The notes beneath the pieces are model-generated. The model made no database searches. It worked only from the letters and a program-made list of their open reading frames with translations, and was not told the DNA's origin. A program made the translations under genes and the position numbers. A stretch of DNA of 55,088 nt, taken from Clostridia bacterium (GTDB taxonomy: Bacteria; Bacillota; Clostridia; Oscillospirales; CAG-272). Positions within the stretch are counted from its first letter, which is position 1, and the number at the start of each line of letters is the position of its first letter. The stretch lies in the NCBI GenBank assembly GCA_017453245.1, contig JAFTKM010000002.1, positions 1-55,088 of the forward strand, read 5' to 3'. Below are positions 16,927-25,058 of this stretch, in pieces.

Positions 16927-17544
16927 ATGAAAAAGCTATTGGCTATGCTGCTTGTTATCGCCGCTCTTACGTCCTTTATGGCGTGCGACCTTCTTCCGTT
17001 TGGAAAGGAAAAGCTCTCGCGCGGAGCAATCGACGGCAACGCTTACGTTAACGAATACGTCGGTTTCACCTTTACCAAGCCCTCGAGCTGGGTTTATGCC
17101 ACCGATGAAGAAATTGCCGAGACTATGAACATTGGCATCGAGCAATTCGCAGACGAGGACTTCAAGAAAGCTCTTGACGCGAGCGGATCACTCTACGATA
17201 TGATGGCGGTAGATAAGTCCACCGGAGCCAACATAAGCTTCGGATATGAGAATCTCGCAAGAACGTTATCCACGAGAATCACTATTGAGGAGTACGTTGA
17301 TGCTCTTGAGGAGCAGACCAAAAATCTGAGCGGAATGACCGTGACCTTCCCCGATGAATACGATACCGTAACCCTCGGCGAGAAGGACTATACCCGTGTA
17401 ATATGCAGTGTAACCGCAAACGGTATAAAGATGCAGCAGATATACTATATCGTCAAGGTAGATAAATACATGGCATTCGCGATCGTAACTATTCCAAACG
17501 GAAGTAAATATACGGTTTCCGACATAGAGAATATGTTTAGCTGA
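16927..17544 (+). CDS. lipoprotein of unknown function (PsbP-like fold suggested)
   Basis: Starting at ATG 16927, after GGGAGGA (16914-16920), the protein has 205 residues; the longer frame begins inside the ribosome binding site. The lipobox FMAC gives Cys20. The mature part starts YVNEYVGFTFTKPSSW, a pattern seen in small clostridial lipoproteins with a PsbP/MOG1-like alpha/beta fold, and continues with alternating strands to a C-terminal YIVKVDKYMAFAIVTI. No catalytic motif is visible. It is controlled from an operator-rich promoter beside an XRE gene, so its expression is probably conditional. Confidence 0.7.
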   Translation: MKKLLAMLLVIAALTSFMACDLLPFGKEKLSRGAIDGNAYVNEYVGFTFTKPSSWVYATDEEIAETMNIGIEQFADEDFKKALDASGSLYDMMAVDKSTGANISFGYENLARTLSTRITIEEYVDALEEQTKNLSGMTVTFPDEYDTVTLGEKDYTRVICSVTANGIKMQQIYYIVKVDKYMAFAIVTIPNGSKYTVSDIENMFS

Positions 17545-17553
17545 TTACATATA

Positions 17554-17582
17554 GACCGAGTCAGACGACTCGGTCTTTTTTT
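17554..17582 (+). terminator. terminator of the XRE-linked lipoprotein gene
   Basis: GACCGAGTC pairs with GACTCGGTC around an AGAC loop, followed by seven T residues. Confidence 0.9.
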
Positions 17583-17584
17583 AT

Positions 17585-17671
17585 CCAAGCCACAGGCTTG
17601 GTATATCATCAGCCTCTGTGTGGCCGGATATTATCACGGCAAAGCCGTGTATCTCATCACGCGCCAGCGTG
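17585..17671. repeat. array of four short hairpins joined by TATATCATCA-like linkers
   Basis: Hairpins: CCAAGCC-ACA-GGCTTGG (17585-17601), a weaker GCC...GGC (17612-17624), CACGGC-AAA-GCCGTG (17635-17649) and CACGC-GCCA-GCGTG (17658-17671). Linkers are TATATCATCA (17602-17611), ATATTATCA and TATCTCATCA (17650-17659). Stems differ while linkers are kept, so this is a structural repeat. It lies between the lipoprotein terminator and the permease promoter; 17672-17798 holds nothing else I can identify, and no purine riboswitch. Confidence 0.7.
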
Positions 17672-17798
17672 CATTTTCCTGCGGCGTAATCGGGATATAC
17701 TCCCCCTCTCTTTTAGTGCAAATTCACCCACTTAAACTTCTCTCTTTCTTCAAGTTTATCTATTCCTACAAAATTATGTCGAAAAAGTGAATTTTATA

Positions 17799-17827
17799 TT
17801 GTAAAGATTTTAAGCGCGTGTTATAAT
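17799..17827 (+). promoter_or_regulatory. promoter of the purine permease gene
   Basis: TTGTAA (17799-17804), 17-bp spacer, TATAAT (17822-17827). Confidence 0.65.
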
Positions 17828-17864
17828 ACCCTTGTCATAAAAATTAAATAAAAGGAGACTTCTA

Positions 17865-19220
17865 ATGGAAAAACTGTTTCATCTGAAAGAGAACGGTACT
17901 AAGGTTTCCACCGAAATCATGGCCGGTCTCACGACGTTCTTCGCGATGTCCTACATCATCGTCGTTAACCCCAGCATTCTCTCGCAGTCGGGCATGGAAT
18001 GGGGCGCAGTATTCCTCGCGACCATCATTTCCGCCATCGTGGGCACACTCGTAATGGGTCTTGTTGCCAACGTTCCCTACGCGCAGGCACCCGGTATGGG
18101 ACTCAACGCCTTCTTCGTATACACGGTTTGCTTTACTCTCAAGTTTACTTGGCAGCAGGCACTCTCTATGGTTTTCATTTGCGGTGTCCTTAACATAGTA
18201 ATCACCGTAACCAAGATCCGTAAGTACATAATCAAGGCTATTCCCTTAAGCCTCCAGCACGCTATCGGCGGCGGTATCGGTATCTTCGTAGCTTACATCG
18301 GCTTCCTCAACGTTGGTATGGTAGACTTCAGCGCAGGCGTACCTGCTCTCCCCACCTTGAACCAGCCTAACTACTGGGTATTCCTCATCGGTCTTATCCT
18401 CATCGTAGTTCTCCTCGTTCTCAAGGTTAAGGGCGCGATCCTCATCGCGATCGCCGCTACCACCGTTATCGGTATTCCCTTCGGCGTAACCAAGCTTGGC
18501 GAGACCATCAGCTTTGTTGACGCTTGCTCTCAGCTCCCCACCACCTTCCTCGCTATCTTCAAGGAGGGCGGCATTGGCAGTCTGTTCACAGACCTCAGTA
18601 AGCTTCCCCTCGTTCTTATAACCATCTTCTCCTTCAGCATTTCCGATACCTTTGACACCATCGGAACCTTCATCGGTACAGGACGCCGCTCGGGAATCTT
18701 CTCCGAGGAGGATGAAAAGGCTATGGAGGAAGGCACCGGCTTCAAGTCCAAGATGGACAAGGCTCTCTTCGCAGACGCGACTGCTACCTCTGTTGGCGCG
18801 CTCTTCGGTACCTCCAACACCACCACCTTCGTTGAGAGTGCGGCAGGCATCGGCGCAGGCGGACGCACCGGTCTTACATCGGTTGTTGTTTCCATCTGCT
18901 TTGCTATCTCCGCGTTCTTCGCAACCTTCGTCAGCGCAGTTCCCTCCGCGGCAACCGCTCCCGCTCTTGTTGTGGTTGGTATCATGATGATCTCCTCCTT
19001 CAAGGATATTGATTGGGGCGACTTCGACGAGGCTGTACCCGCGTTCTTCGCAGGTATCTTCATGGCTCTTTGCTACAGCATTTCCTACGGTATTGCTGCA
19101 GGCTTTATCTTCCACATACTCGTTAAGGTATGTAAGGGTAAGGTAAAGGAGATCAATCCCATTCTCTGGGTATGCACCGGCTTGTTCGTGCTTAACTTCA
19201 TTCTCCTTGCAGTAATCTAA
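17865..19220 (+). CDS. NCS2-family purine permease (AzgA/PbuG-like)
   Basis: The 451-residue protein has about 12-13 membrane helices and the AzgA-type NCS2 signatures: EIMAGLTTFFAMSYIIVVNP, QAPGMGLNAFF, IPLSLQHAIGGGIGIFVAYIG and FSISDTFDTIGTFIGTGRR, plus TSNTTTFVESAAGIGAGGRTGLT. Characterised members (B. subtilis PbuG/PbuO, E. coli GhxP/AdeP) carry hypoxanthine, guanine or adenine with protons. It is a single gene. It can supply free bases and complements the nucleoside breakdown genes at 49-54 kb, although it is not linked to them. The exact base is uncertain. Confidence 0.9.
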   Translation: MEKLFHLKENGTKVSTEIMAGLTTFFAMSYIIVVNPSILSQSGMEWGAVFLATIISAIVGTLVMGLVANVPYAQAPGMGLNAFFVYTVCFTLKFTWQQALSMVFICGVLNIVITVTKIRKYIIKAIPLSLQHAIGGGIGIFVAYIGFLNVGMVDFSAGVPALPTLNQPNYWVFLIGLILIVVLLVLKVKGAILIAIAATTVIGIPFGVTKLGETISFVDACSQLPTTFLAIFKEGGIGSLFTDLSKLPLVLITIFSFSISDTFDTIGTFIGTGRRSGIFSEEDEKAMEEGTGFKSKMDKALFADATATSVGALFGTSNTTTFVESAAGIGAGGRTGLTSVVVSICFAISAFFATFVSAVPSAATAPALVVVGIMMISSFKDIDWGDFDEAVPAFFAGIFMALCYSISYGIAAGFIFHILVKVCKGKVKEINPILWVCTGLFVLNFILLAVI

Positions 19221-19230
19221 ATTACATAAT

Positions 19231-19276
19231 AAAAGGCTTTCTCTCATCCGAAAGGGCGGGAGAAAGCCTTTTTTAT
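19231..19276 (+). terminator. terminator of the purine permease gene
   Basis: AAAAGGCTTTCTC (19231-19243) pairs with GAGAAAGCCTTTT (19260-19272), followed by more T residues. Confidence 0.9.
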
Positions 19277-19301
19277 TTCTCAAAAAAGAAAACGCAACAA
19301 A

Positions 19302-19330
19302 TTGACACTCGTTATAATATGTGGTATAAT
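19302..19330 (+). promoter_or_regulatory. promoter of the YwaF-ATPase-phosphodiesterase operon
   Basis: TTGACA (19302-19307), 17-bp spacer, TATAAT (19325-19330). An apparent earlier start codon of the next gene falls inside this -35 box and is not used. Confidence 0.85.
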
Positions 19331-19367
19331 TAATTTAAGAAATGAATGTATAGGAGGTTGGCAAACG

Positions 19368-20132
19368 ATGTATCAGATACTGAACAACCTATTATCCGAC
19401 AAAAAGGGCGGCGAGATATTCTCCTGCTTTGGGCTATGGCACTTTATCTATATTGCTCTTGCGGCTCTGACATTTACGGCTGTATTTCTCTTGTTAAAGA
19501 ACAAGGATGAAAACGCAAAACGCAAGGTTATGCTAACCTTAATTAACATTTCCTTTGGTTTATACGTTCTCGACTTTTTCCTTATGCCGTTCGCATATGG
19601 AGAGATAGATATTGAGAAGCTACCGTTCCATATCTGCACCGCGATGTGTGTTATGTGCTTTCTCTCAAGCCACGTCGAGTGGCTGAAGCCACTGCGAGTA
19701 CACTTTGCCCTGCTAGGCTTTATCTCAAACCTCGTGTATCTCATCTACCCTGCGGGCGTTATGTGGCACGCGACGCACCCCCTCTCCTACCGCGTGGTGC
19801 AGACGCTTATCTTCCACGGGATTATGACTGTGTACGGTCTTTTAACGCTTGTTTATGACGGCAAGGAGCTGAGCTTCAAGACCTGCTACCGCGACCTAGC
19901 GATAATTTCGGGCATGACGGTATGGGCGCTTATCGGTAACCTCTTATATAACGGTGAGGCGGGCGAGTATTCCCACTTCTTCAACTGGTTCTTTGTTATA
20001 CGCGATCCATTCTACATACTCCCTGCTGATATCGCGCCGTTTATTATGCCGTTTGTGAATATCGGTCTGTTCTTCGGTGCCGAGATGCTTGTGTATTTGA
20101 TAATCAAGAAAACGAAAAGAGAAAACGTATGA
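19368..20132 (+). CDS. YwaF/TIGR02206-family membrane protein
   Basis: Starting at ATG 19368, preceded by AGGAGG (19352-19357), the protein has 254 residues and six or seven transmembrane helices. The family pattern is visible: a FGLWHFIYI first helix, LPFHICTAMCVMCF, and later THPLSYRVVQTLIFHGIMTVYG. The TIGR02206 (YwaF) family has no well-defined function in bacteria. The gene overlaps the ATPase gene by 4 nt (ATGA), indicating translational coupling. A more distant family member is at 25059. Confidence 0.75.
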   Translation: MYQILNNLLSDKKGGEIFSCFGLWHFIYIALAALTFTAVFLLLKNKDENAKRKVMLTLINISFGLYVLDFFLMPFAYGEIDIEKLPFHICTAMCVMCFLSSHVEWLKPLRVHFALLGFISNLVYLIYPAGVMWHATHPLSYRVVQTLIFHGIMTVYGLLTLVYDGKELSFKTCYRDLAIISGMTVWALIGNLLYNGEAGEYSHFFNWFFVIRDPFYILPADIAPFIMPFVNIGLFFGAEMLVYLIIKKTKRENV

Positions 20133-21010
20133 TATATCTTCAGAGCTTTACTATGCCGACGGCGAGTCAGGAGGAGGATTTCTTCCTTGGCAGCCTTAAA
20201 GCTAAAAAGACGTGCTATACGTCAAAATACCCCTTTGGACTTTTCAGATACAGGAACCTTCCCGAATTCTTCTTTTACGATGTGACTATTTTCTACGGTA
20301 ACAACGGCTCGGGAAAAAGCACGGTGCTTAACGTCATAGCCGAGAAGCTTGGGCTTAAGAGAAATACACCGTACAACCGCACCGACTTCTTCGATGACTA
20401 CGTTGAGCTCGCAGACTATACCCTCGGTATGGCCCTGCCAAGGCAGAGCGAGATAATAACGAGCGACGGCGTCTTTGAAAGAGTGCTTGAGATACGCCGC
20501 CTCAACGACGGTATCGACGACATGCGCGAGGAGCTGGTCAAGGAATACATCGAGGAGGTATCGAAGGAGGAGCCGAATCTCTTGCGAGGTCTTGACGACT
20601 TTGACAGATGGAAGAGGGCGAGCGATATGCGCAACCCCAACAAGTCGCAGTCATCCTTCCTACGCAGGAATCTTGTCAGAAACTTTGAGGAGAGGTCCAA
20701 CGGCGAGAGCGCGCTTGCCTTCTTTGTCGATTCTATCAAGGACAATACTCTCTACCTGCTCGACGAGCCCGAAAACAGTCTCTCTGCGGAGAATCAGCTT
20801 CAGCTCAAGTATTTTATTGAGGACTGCGTGAGAAATCACGGCTGTCAGTTTATAATATCCACACACTCGCCCTTCCTTCTCTCGATAGCGCACGCAACTA
20901 TCTACGATATAGACAGTACACCGCCCGAGGCAAGAAGGTGGACAGAGCTTGAGTCGGTCAGAGTGTTTTATGACTTTTTCAAGGAAAACGAGTGGAAATT
21001 TGAGGACTGA
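20129..21010 (+). CDS. AAA/ABC-type ATPase (AAA_21-like)
   Basis: The 293-residue protein carries Walker A GNNGSGKS (57-64), a signature-like ERSNGES before the Walker B line LYLLDEPENSLS, and an H-loop IISTHSPFL. There is no transmembrane or nuclease domain; the insert between Walker A and the signature is short. It belongs with the compact stand-alone ATPases related to RecF/SMC-type ABC ATPases. It is the second gene of a three-gene operon, overlapping the membrane protein by 4 nt and 14 nt ahead of the phosphodiesterase. Function is unknown. Confidence 0.8.
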   Translation: MIYLQSFTMPTASQEEDFFLGSLKAKKTCYTSKYPFGLFRYRNLPEFFFYDVTIFYGNNGSGKSTVLNVIAEKLGLKRNTPYNRTDFFDDYVELADYTLGMALPRQSEIITSDGVFERVLEIRRLNDGIDDMREELVKEYIEEVSKEEPNLLRGLDDFDRWKRASDMRNPNKSQSSFLRRNLVRNFEERSNGESALAFFVDSIKDNTLYLLDEPENSLSAENQLQLKYFIEDCVRNHGCQFIISTHSPFLLSIAHATIYDIDSTPPEARRWTELESVRVFYDFFKENEWKFED

Positions 21011-21024
21011 AAGGAAAAGTAACA

Positions 21025-21798
21025 ATGGATAAAAAGGTCATACTTATTTCAATCGACGGAATGCGTCCTGACGGACTCAAAAAATGCGGCAATCCGTACG
21101 TCGAATATCTCGAGAAAAACTGCACTTACACATACACGGGTGCCTCCGTCGTCCCTTCCGTGACACTTCCCTGCCACTACTCGATGGCGCACTCGGTCTT
21201 GCCCGACAGACACGGAATTCTAACCAATACCTACGTCCCCGAAGTGCGCCCCGTGGTAGGAATCTTTGACAAGGTGGGCAGCTTTGGCGGTGTCGGCGCA
21301 TTCTTCTACGGCTGGGACCCTCTCAGAGATATTGCAAGGCCTGGAGCATTCAAATTCACTACCCATATACAGTCATATACGTCCGAGAGCGTTGATACCA
21401 AGCTGACCGACGAGGCTATACGAGTTATCGGTGAGCACAAGCCCGACCTAGCCTTCCTCTATCTTGTCGACACCGACGAGAAGGGCGGACACGACAACGG
21501 CTGGATGAGTGAGGAATACCTCCGCAGAATATCCATCGCGATAGACAATACCAAGAGAATTATCGATAACTTCGGTGACGAGTACACAGTCATAATTATG
21601 GCTGACCACGGCGGTCACGAGCGCTCACACGGCACTACCCTGCCCGAGGATATGACCATTCCCTTCTTCTTCTGCGGTGAAGAGTTTGAGCGCGGCAAGG
21701 AAATCGATGGCGTCTCCCTTCTCGACATCGCACCAACTATCGCAAAGCTGCTCGGTATCCCACCAGAAAAGGAATGGGAAGGCAGGAGCGTGTGCTGA
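21025..21798 (+). CDS. alkaline-phosphatase superfamily phosphodiesterase (NPP-like)
   Basis: The 257-residue protein has ISIDGMRPD (metal Asp11), a probable nucleophile Thr47 in SVTLPCHYS, DRHGI (61-65), DEKGGHDNG and ADHGGHERSHG, which supply the remaining metal-binding Asp/His residues. This set is the type I phosphodiesterase/nucleotide pyrophosphatase layout of the alkaline phosphatase superfamily. It is shorter than eukaryotic NPPs and lacks a signal peptide, so it should act in the cytoplasm on a phosphodiester or nucleotide-like compound. It ends the YwaF-ATPase operon. Confidence 0.8.
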   Translation: MDKKVILISIDGMRPDGLKKCGNPYVEYLEKNCTYTYTGASVVPSVTLPCHYSMAHSVLPDRHGILTNTYVPEVRPVVGIFDKVGSFGGVGAFFYGWDPLRDIARPGAFKFTTHIQSYTSESVDTKLTDEAIRVIGEHKPDLAFLYLVDTDEKGGHDNGWMSEEYLRRISIAIDNTKRIIDNFGDEYTVIIMADHGGHERSHGTTLPEDMTIPFFFCGEEFERGKEIDGVSLLDIAPTIAKLLGIPPEKEWEGRSVC

Positions 21799-21825
21799 CC
21801 TTGAACTCCAAGACTATTTCAATAA

Positions 21826-21857
21826 AATAAGAGCGTTCAACTTCGAACGCTCTTATT
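21826..21857. terminator. bidirectional terminator
   Basis: AATAAGAGCGTTC pairs with GAACGCTCTTATT around AACTTC. It ends the rightward operon and overlaps the last codons of the leftward XRE gene. Confidence 0.8.
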
Positions 21858-22068
21858 TCTTTATTTTCGGGTTATCGCTTATACCGAGGATATAATCAAC
21901 GGAAACGTTGTAAAATGCAGAAAGCTTGATCAATATATCTGTCGGGATATCTCTCTGCCCCAGCTCATAGTTGCTGTACACCTGCTGTGAGCAGTTCAAC
22001 GCTTTGGCCATTTCCTTCTGCGTCAGATCCCTATCTTCCCTTAAATCTCTGATTCTTTTATACACCAT
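21853..22068 (-). CDS. XRE-family HTH regulator
   Basis: This 71-residue Cro/CI-type protein reads RIRDLREDRDLTQKEMAKALNCSQQVYSNYELGQRDIPTDILIKLSAFYNVSVDYILG, a full HTH_3 domain with almost nothing else. It diverges from a small membrane-protein gene, and a perfect palindrome lies in that gene's promoter. It is most likely the local repressor. The arrangement copies that of the regulator at 16595. Confidence 0.88.
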   Translation of the reverse strand: MVYKRIRDLREDRDLTQKEMAKALNCSQQVYSNYELGQRDIPTDILIKLSAFYNVSVDYILGISDNPKIKK

Positions 22069-22109
22069 ATCAACTCCACTTTTGACAGTTTATGAAAAAA
22101 TTATACCAA

Positions 22110-22154
22110 ACCGCAAAATGCAGTATTGACTTTTACCGCAAATTGCGGTATAAT
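22110..22154 (+). promoter_or_regulatory. promoter with ACCGCAA palindromic operator
   Basis: TTGACT (22126-22131), 17-bp spacer, TATAAT (22149-22154). The palindrome TACCGCAA-A-TTGCGGTA (22134-22150) fills the spacer and touches the -10 box. A second, imperfect site (ACCGCA-AAA... at 22110-22125) lies just upstream, closer to the XRE gene. Binding by the XRE protein is inferred. Confidence 0.75.
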
Positions 22155-22250
22155 ATATTTACATTTAGTCGAAGTTGATGTTTTTCGGTGCGCTGACTTT
22201 GATTACAAAATTGAACAAATATTTTTCAAGAGAAGAAATGAGGAAGAAAT

Positions 22251-22517
22251 ATGGTAGATTATAAAGCTGCTTATGAAACCTACAAGAAGTTCCCATCAAT
22301 TAATTTCGTCATCACACTCATTTTATCCATAGCTTGGGCTATTATAGATTTCAGCGTAGAAATAACCGACATTGAGGGATTTTTATGCTTCATCGTTTGG
22401 CCTATGGCAGGAGTAGTACTTGGCTTGTTCATTATGTACATAACAATGATCGCAATATCTCCAACCATCGTAAGAACCGATGCTATTTGCGAGTTGGTAG
22501 ATTTGGCGAAAGAGTAA
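22251..22517 (+). CDS. small two-helix membrane protein under XRE control
   Basis: The 88-residue protein has hydrophobic helices at about 17-36 and 47-74, with few charged residues between. No family is recognised. A GAGGAAG site precedes the start, and the 96-nt leader follows an operator-bearing promoter. Pairing with the divergent XRE gene could mean a stress-response or toxin-like peptide, but no sequence proves that. Confidence 0.6.
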   Translation: MVDYKAAYETYKKFPSINFVITLILSIAWAIIDFSVEITDIEGFLCFIVWPMAGVVLGLFIMYITMIAISPTIVRTDAICELVDLAKE

Positions 22518-22575
22518 TTGAAATAATAATCAGCTATAAACCGTAGACCGAAACGTCGGTTATGTTAGCTAACTG

Positions 22576-22603
22576 CGAGCCTCGTTTGAGGCTCGTTTTT
22601 TTT
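22576..22603 (+). terminator. terminator of the small membrane protein gene
   Basis: CGAGCCTC (22576-22583) pairs with GAGGCTCG (22588-22595) around GTTT, followed by eight T residues. Confidence 0.92.
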
Positions 22604-22754
22604 GCCTTCTCCGGCGGGAGAAGGGGGCCGACCACTTGTGGTGGATGAGGCGTCCAACAAAGTACCGCATTACGCACTTGTTTCAAGCAATACAAACGCC
22701 TCATCCGTCGTACTCGACAAGACTCGTACGCCACCTTCTCCCACCGGAGAAGGC
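22604..22754. repeat. MITE-like palindromic intergenic repeat, copy 2
   Basis: The element starts with GCCTTCTCC and ends with GGAGAAGGC, the same ends as the copy at 8130-8325, and contains GATGAGG and CCTCATC in opposite arms. The arms are nearly self-complementary, so the whole unit can fold into one long hairpin. It begins right at the T run of the preceding terminator. The rest of the gap to 23049 holds a promoter only. Confidence 0.75.
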
Positions 22755-22938
22755 TTCATACAACCTCGCCTTATGCCTAAATCTCGCCGGCATGCTAATC
22801 ACACTTCCCCGTCTCATCGCGGTAATTCTTTCTAAAAATCAAGTCTGATATTTGCCCGAATAAAGTGCTAAATAACGTCAATTACGCTACACGGGTATGC
22901 CTTATGTCTATAATTGGCAGGGTATGCCACATTTACTA

Positions 22939-22967
22939 TTGACTCTTATATATTTTTGTGTTAAAAT
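22939..22967 (+). promoter_or_regulatory. promoter of the MATE-kinase fusion gene
   Basis: TTGACT (22939-22944), 17-bp spacer, TAAAAT (22962-22967). Confidence 0.65.
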
Positions 22968-23048
22968 AAAGGGCACAAATTAAACTGCCCGAGGCGGTCG
23001 ATAATAATATCGCGAAATTCGAGCGAAATACGTATCAAAGGAGATACC

Positions 23049-25043
23049 GTGAAAACACAGGAAAATATGATCTCATTCGGCGAGGGGAATCTCAGCAGGC
23101 TGATGCTGAAATTCTCGATACCCTGCATACTCTCGCAGCTGGTAAGCTCGCTATACAATATAGTCGACCAGATATTCATTGGCAACAGTGAGCTGAGCGC
23201 ACTCGGTAACGCCGCGACGGGCGTTGTCTTCCCCGTCTTTATCATAGCGCAGGCATTTGCCTGGTGCTTCGGTGACGGATGTGCGGCATACCTCAACATC
23301 TGCCAGGGTAAGAACGACTATGAAAACGCGCACCGCGCGATAGGCGCGAGCATTACTGCGGCATTTGTTGCAGGACTTGCTATGATGGCGGTGATATACC
23401 CATTCAAGGTGCCGATCCTCACGCTCTTCGGCGCGTCTGAGAATACCATCGGCTACGCTATAGAATATCTCGACATAGTCTTGGCGATGATGCCCATCTT
23501 CATACTATGCAATATGATGAACTCGGCGATAAGGGCGGACGGCAGTCCGACGTGGGCGATGGTTTCCATGCTTGCGGGCGCTGTAACCAACATTATCCTC
23601 GACCCCGTGTTCATTTTCGGCTTCAAGTGGGGTATGGCTGGCGCCGCCTGGGCGACCGTTATCGGTCAGGGCGTGACCTTTATTCTCACGCTCATCTACT
23701 TCACCAGAACAAAGACCTTCAAGCTGACAAAATCAAGCTTTATCCCGAGACTCGATGCACTCGTAGAGGTTGTGAAGCTCGGTATATCCACCTTCTTCAC
23801 TCAGCTTGCGATAGTTATCGTAGCGATACTCTCGAATATTCAGCTCGCTAAATTCGGCGCCCTCTCGAAATACGGCGCGGACATTCCTATTGCTATCATC
23901 GGTATACAGAGCAAGGTGTTCACGCTTGTCCTTAACCTCGTAGTCGGTATCGTGCTCGGCTGTCAGCCTATCATCAGCTTCAATATGGGCGCGAGAAAAT
24001 ACGACAGAGTCAAGGAGCTCTACCGCAAGATCATGGGCTGTACGATAGTTATCGGCCTTGCCGCGACGCTCCTCTTTGAGCTCGCTCCCGATTTCGTCAT
24101 CGGTCTTTTCGGCACTCCGAGCAATATCCCCAATCCCGAGGATTACTGGGAGTTCGGCAGAAAGACGCTTCGTATCTTCCTCTCCTTGACGACTATAAGC
24201 TGTCTTATCAAGATGAACTCCATCTTCTTCCAGGCGGTGGGTAAGCCCGTACACGCGGTCGTAGCCTCTATGATACGCGACGTGGTCTGCTTCACTCCCC
24301 TGATACTGATACTTCCCCTTATTTCTCCCGACGTTATTCTTATCCTTTACGCCGCGCCTATATCCGACATTATCGCGATGATCGTTACGGCATTTTTGTC
24401 AGTTTCCTTCATAAAATCGCTACACGCCCCCGTGGTAAGCGAAGAAGTGGAGGCCGTCCTTAAGCCCTCGCGCCCCGGTGTTATCATCACTATCGCGCGT
24501 GAGCACGGCTCGTCGGGTAAGCAGATCGGCAAGCTTGTCGCAGAGAAGCTCGGCATACCCTTCTACTACAAGGAAATGACCGCTCTGGCGGCTAAGGAGA
24601 GCGGACTTGACCGCGAGTTTATCGCGGACATCAACACAAACTCCCCTGCCATACTCCACAGTCTGTATCTCAGCACCGACGTTATACAGCAGGCGGTAGC
24701 GGCGCAGGACAAGGTGATAAAGATGATCGCCGATCAGGGTAGCTGTGTCATCGTAGGCAGAGCCGCAGATCACGTGCTGAGAGATAACCCGAATCTCTTG
24801 CGCGTATTCATCTATGCTCCCGAGGAATTCCGTATCGGACGAATCATGGAGGTCTACGGCGACACGCGCGAGGAGGCGATCAAATATATCCGCCGCTCGG
24901 ACGACGCCCGCGCTTCCTACTACAAGAGCATCTCGGGCAAGACCTGGGGCTCAAGACACAACTACGACCTCGTGGTCAACAGCTCGGTCGGACTTGAAAA
25001 AGCCGCCGAGATCATCTGTGGCCACGCAGGATACAAATCATAA
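23049..25043 (+). CDS. MATE transporter fused to a cytidylate-kinase-like domain
   Basis: Residues about 1-455 form a complete MATE-family transporter: 12 helices, opening GEGNLSRLMLKFSIPCILSQLVSSLYNIVDQIFIG, with the second MATE half starting near 230. A linker (about 455-475) leads to residues 476-664, a Cytidylate_kin2-type P-loop domain: ITIAREHGSSGKQIGKLVAEKLG (P-loop about 484-494), then SCVIVGRAADHVL, RRSDDARASYYKSISGKTWG and NYDLVVNSS. One frame spans both parts, with no stop or shift. The kinase half would face the cytoplasm. Start is GTG after AAAGGAG. The substrate of either half is unknown; the MATE part probably exports a drug-like or metabolic cation. Confidence 0.88.
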   Translation: MKTQENMISFGEGNLSRLMLKFSIPCILSQLVSSLYNIVDQIFIGNSELSALGNAATGVVFPVFIIAQAFAWCFGDGCAAYLNICQGKNDYENAHRAIGASITAAFVAGLAMMAVIYPFKVPILTLFGASENTIGYAIEYLDIVLAMMPIFILCNMMNSAIRADGSPTWAMVSMLAGAVTNIILDPVFIFGFKWGMAGAAWATVIGQGVTFILTLIYFTRTKTFKLTKSSFIPRLDALVEVVKLGISTFFTQLAIVIVAILSNIQLAKFGALSKYGADIPIAIIGIQSKVFTLVLNLVVGIVLGCQPIISFNMGARKYDRVKELYRKIMGCTIVIGLAATLLFELAPDFVIGLFGTPSNIPNPEDYWEFGRKTLRIFLSLTTISCLIKMNSIFFQAVGKPVHAVVASMIRDVVCFTPLILILPLISPDVILILYAAPISDIIAMIVTAFLSVSFIKSLHAPVVSEEVEAVLKPSRPGVIITIAREHGSSGKQIGKLVAEKLGIPFYYKEMTALAAKESGLDREFIADINTNSPAILHSLYLSTDVIQQAVAAQDKVIKMIADQGSCVIVGRAADHVLRDNPNLLRVFIYAPEEFRIGRIMEVYGDTREEAIKYIRRSDDARASYYKSISGKTWGSRHNYDLVVNSSVGLEKAAEIICGHAGYKS

Positions 25044-25058
25044 CTTCGGAGATTTGCT

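Noticed and set aside
17672-17864. Purine riboswitch upstream of the purine permease
   Set aside because: I could not find the three-stem junction with the expected conserved loop bases; only a promoter and a normal leader are present.
18246-19283. 345-residue - strand frame opposite the purine permease
   Set aside because: The composition (Cys/Glu/Gly-rich) is that of an antisense frame to a membrane protein, and the permease is unmistakable.
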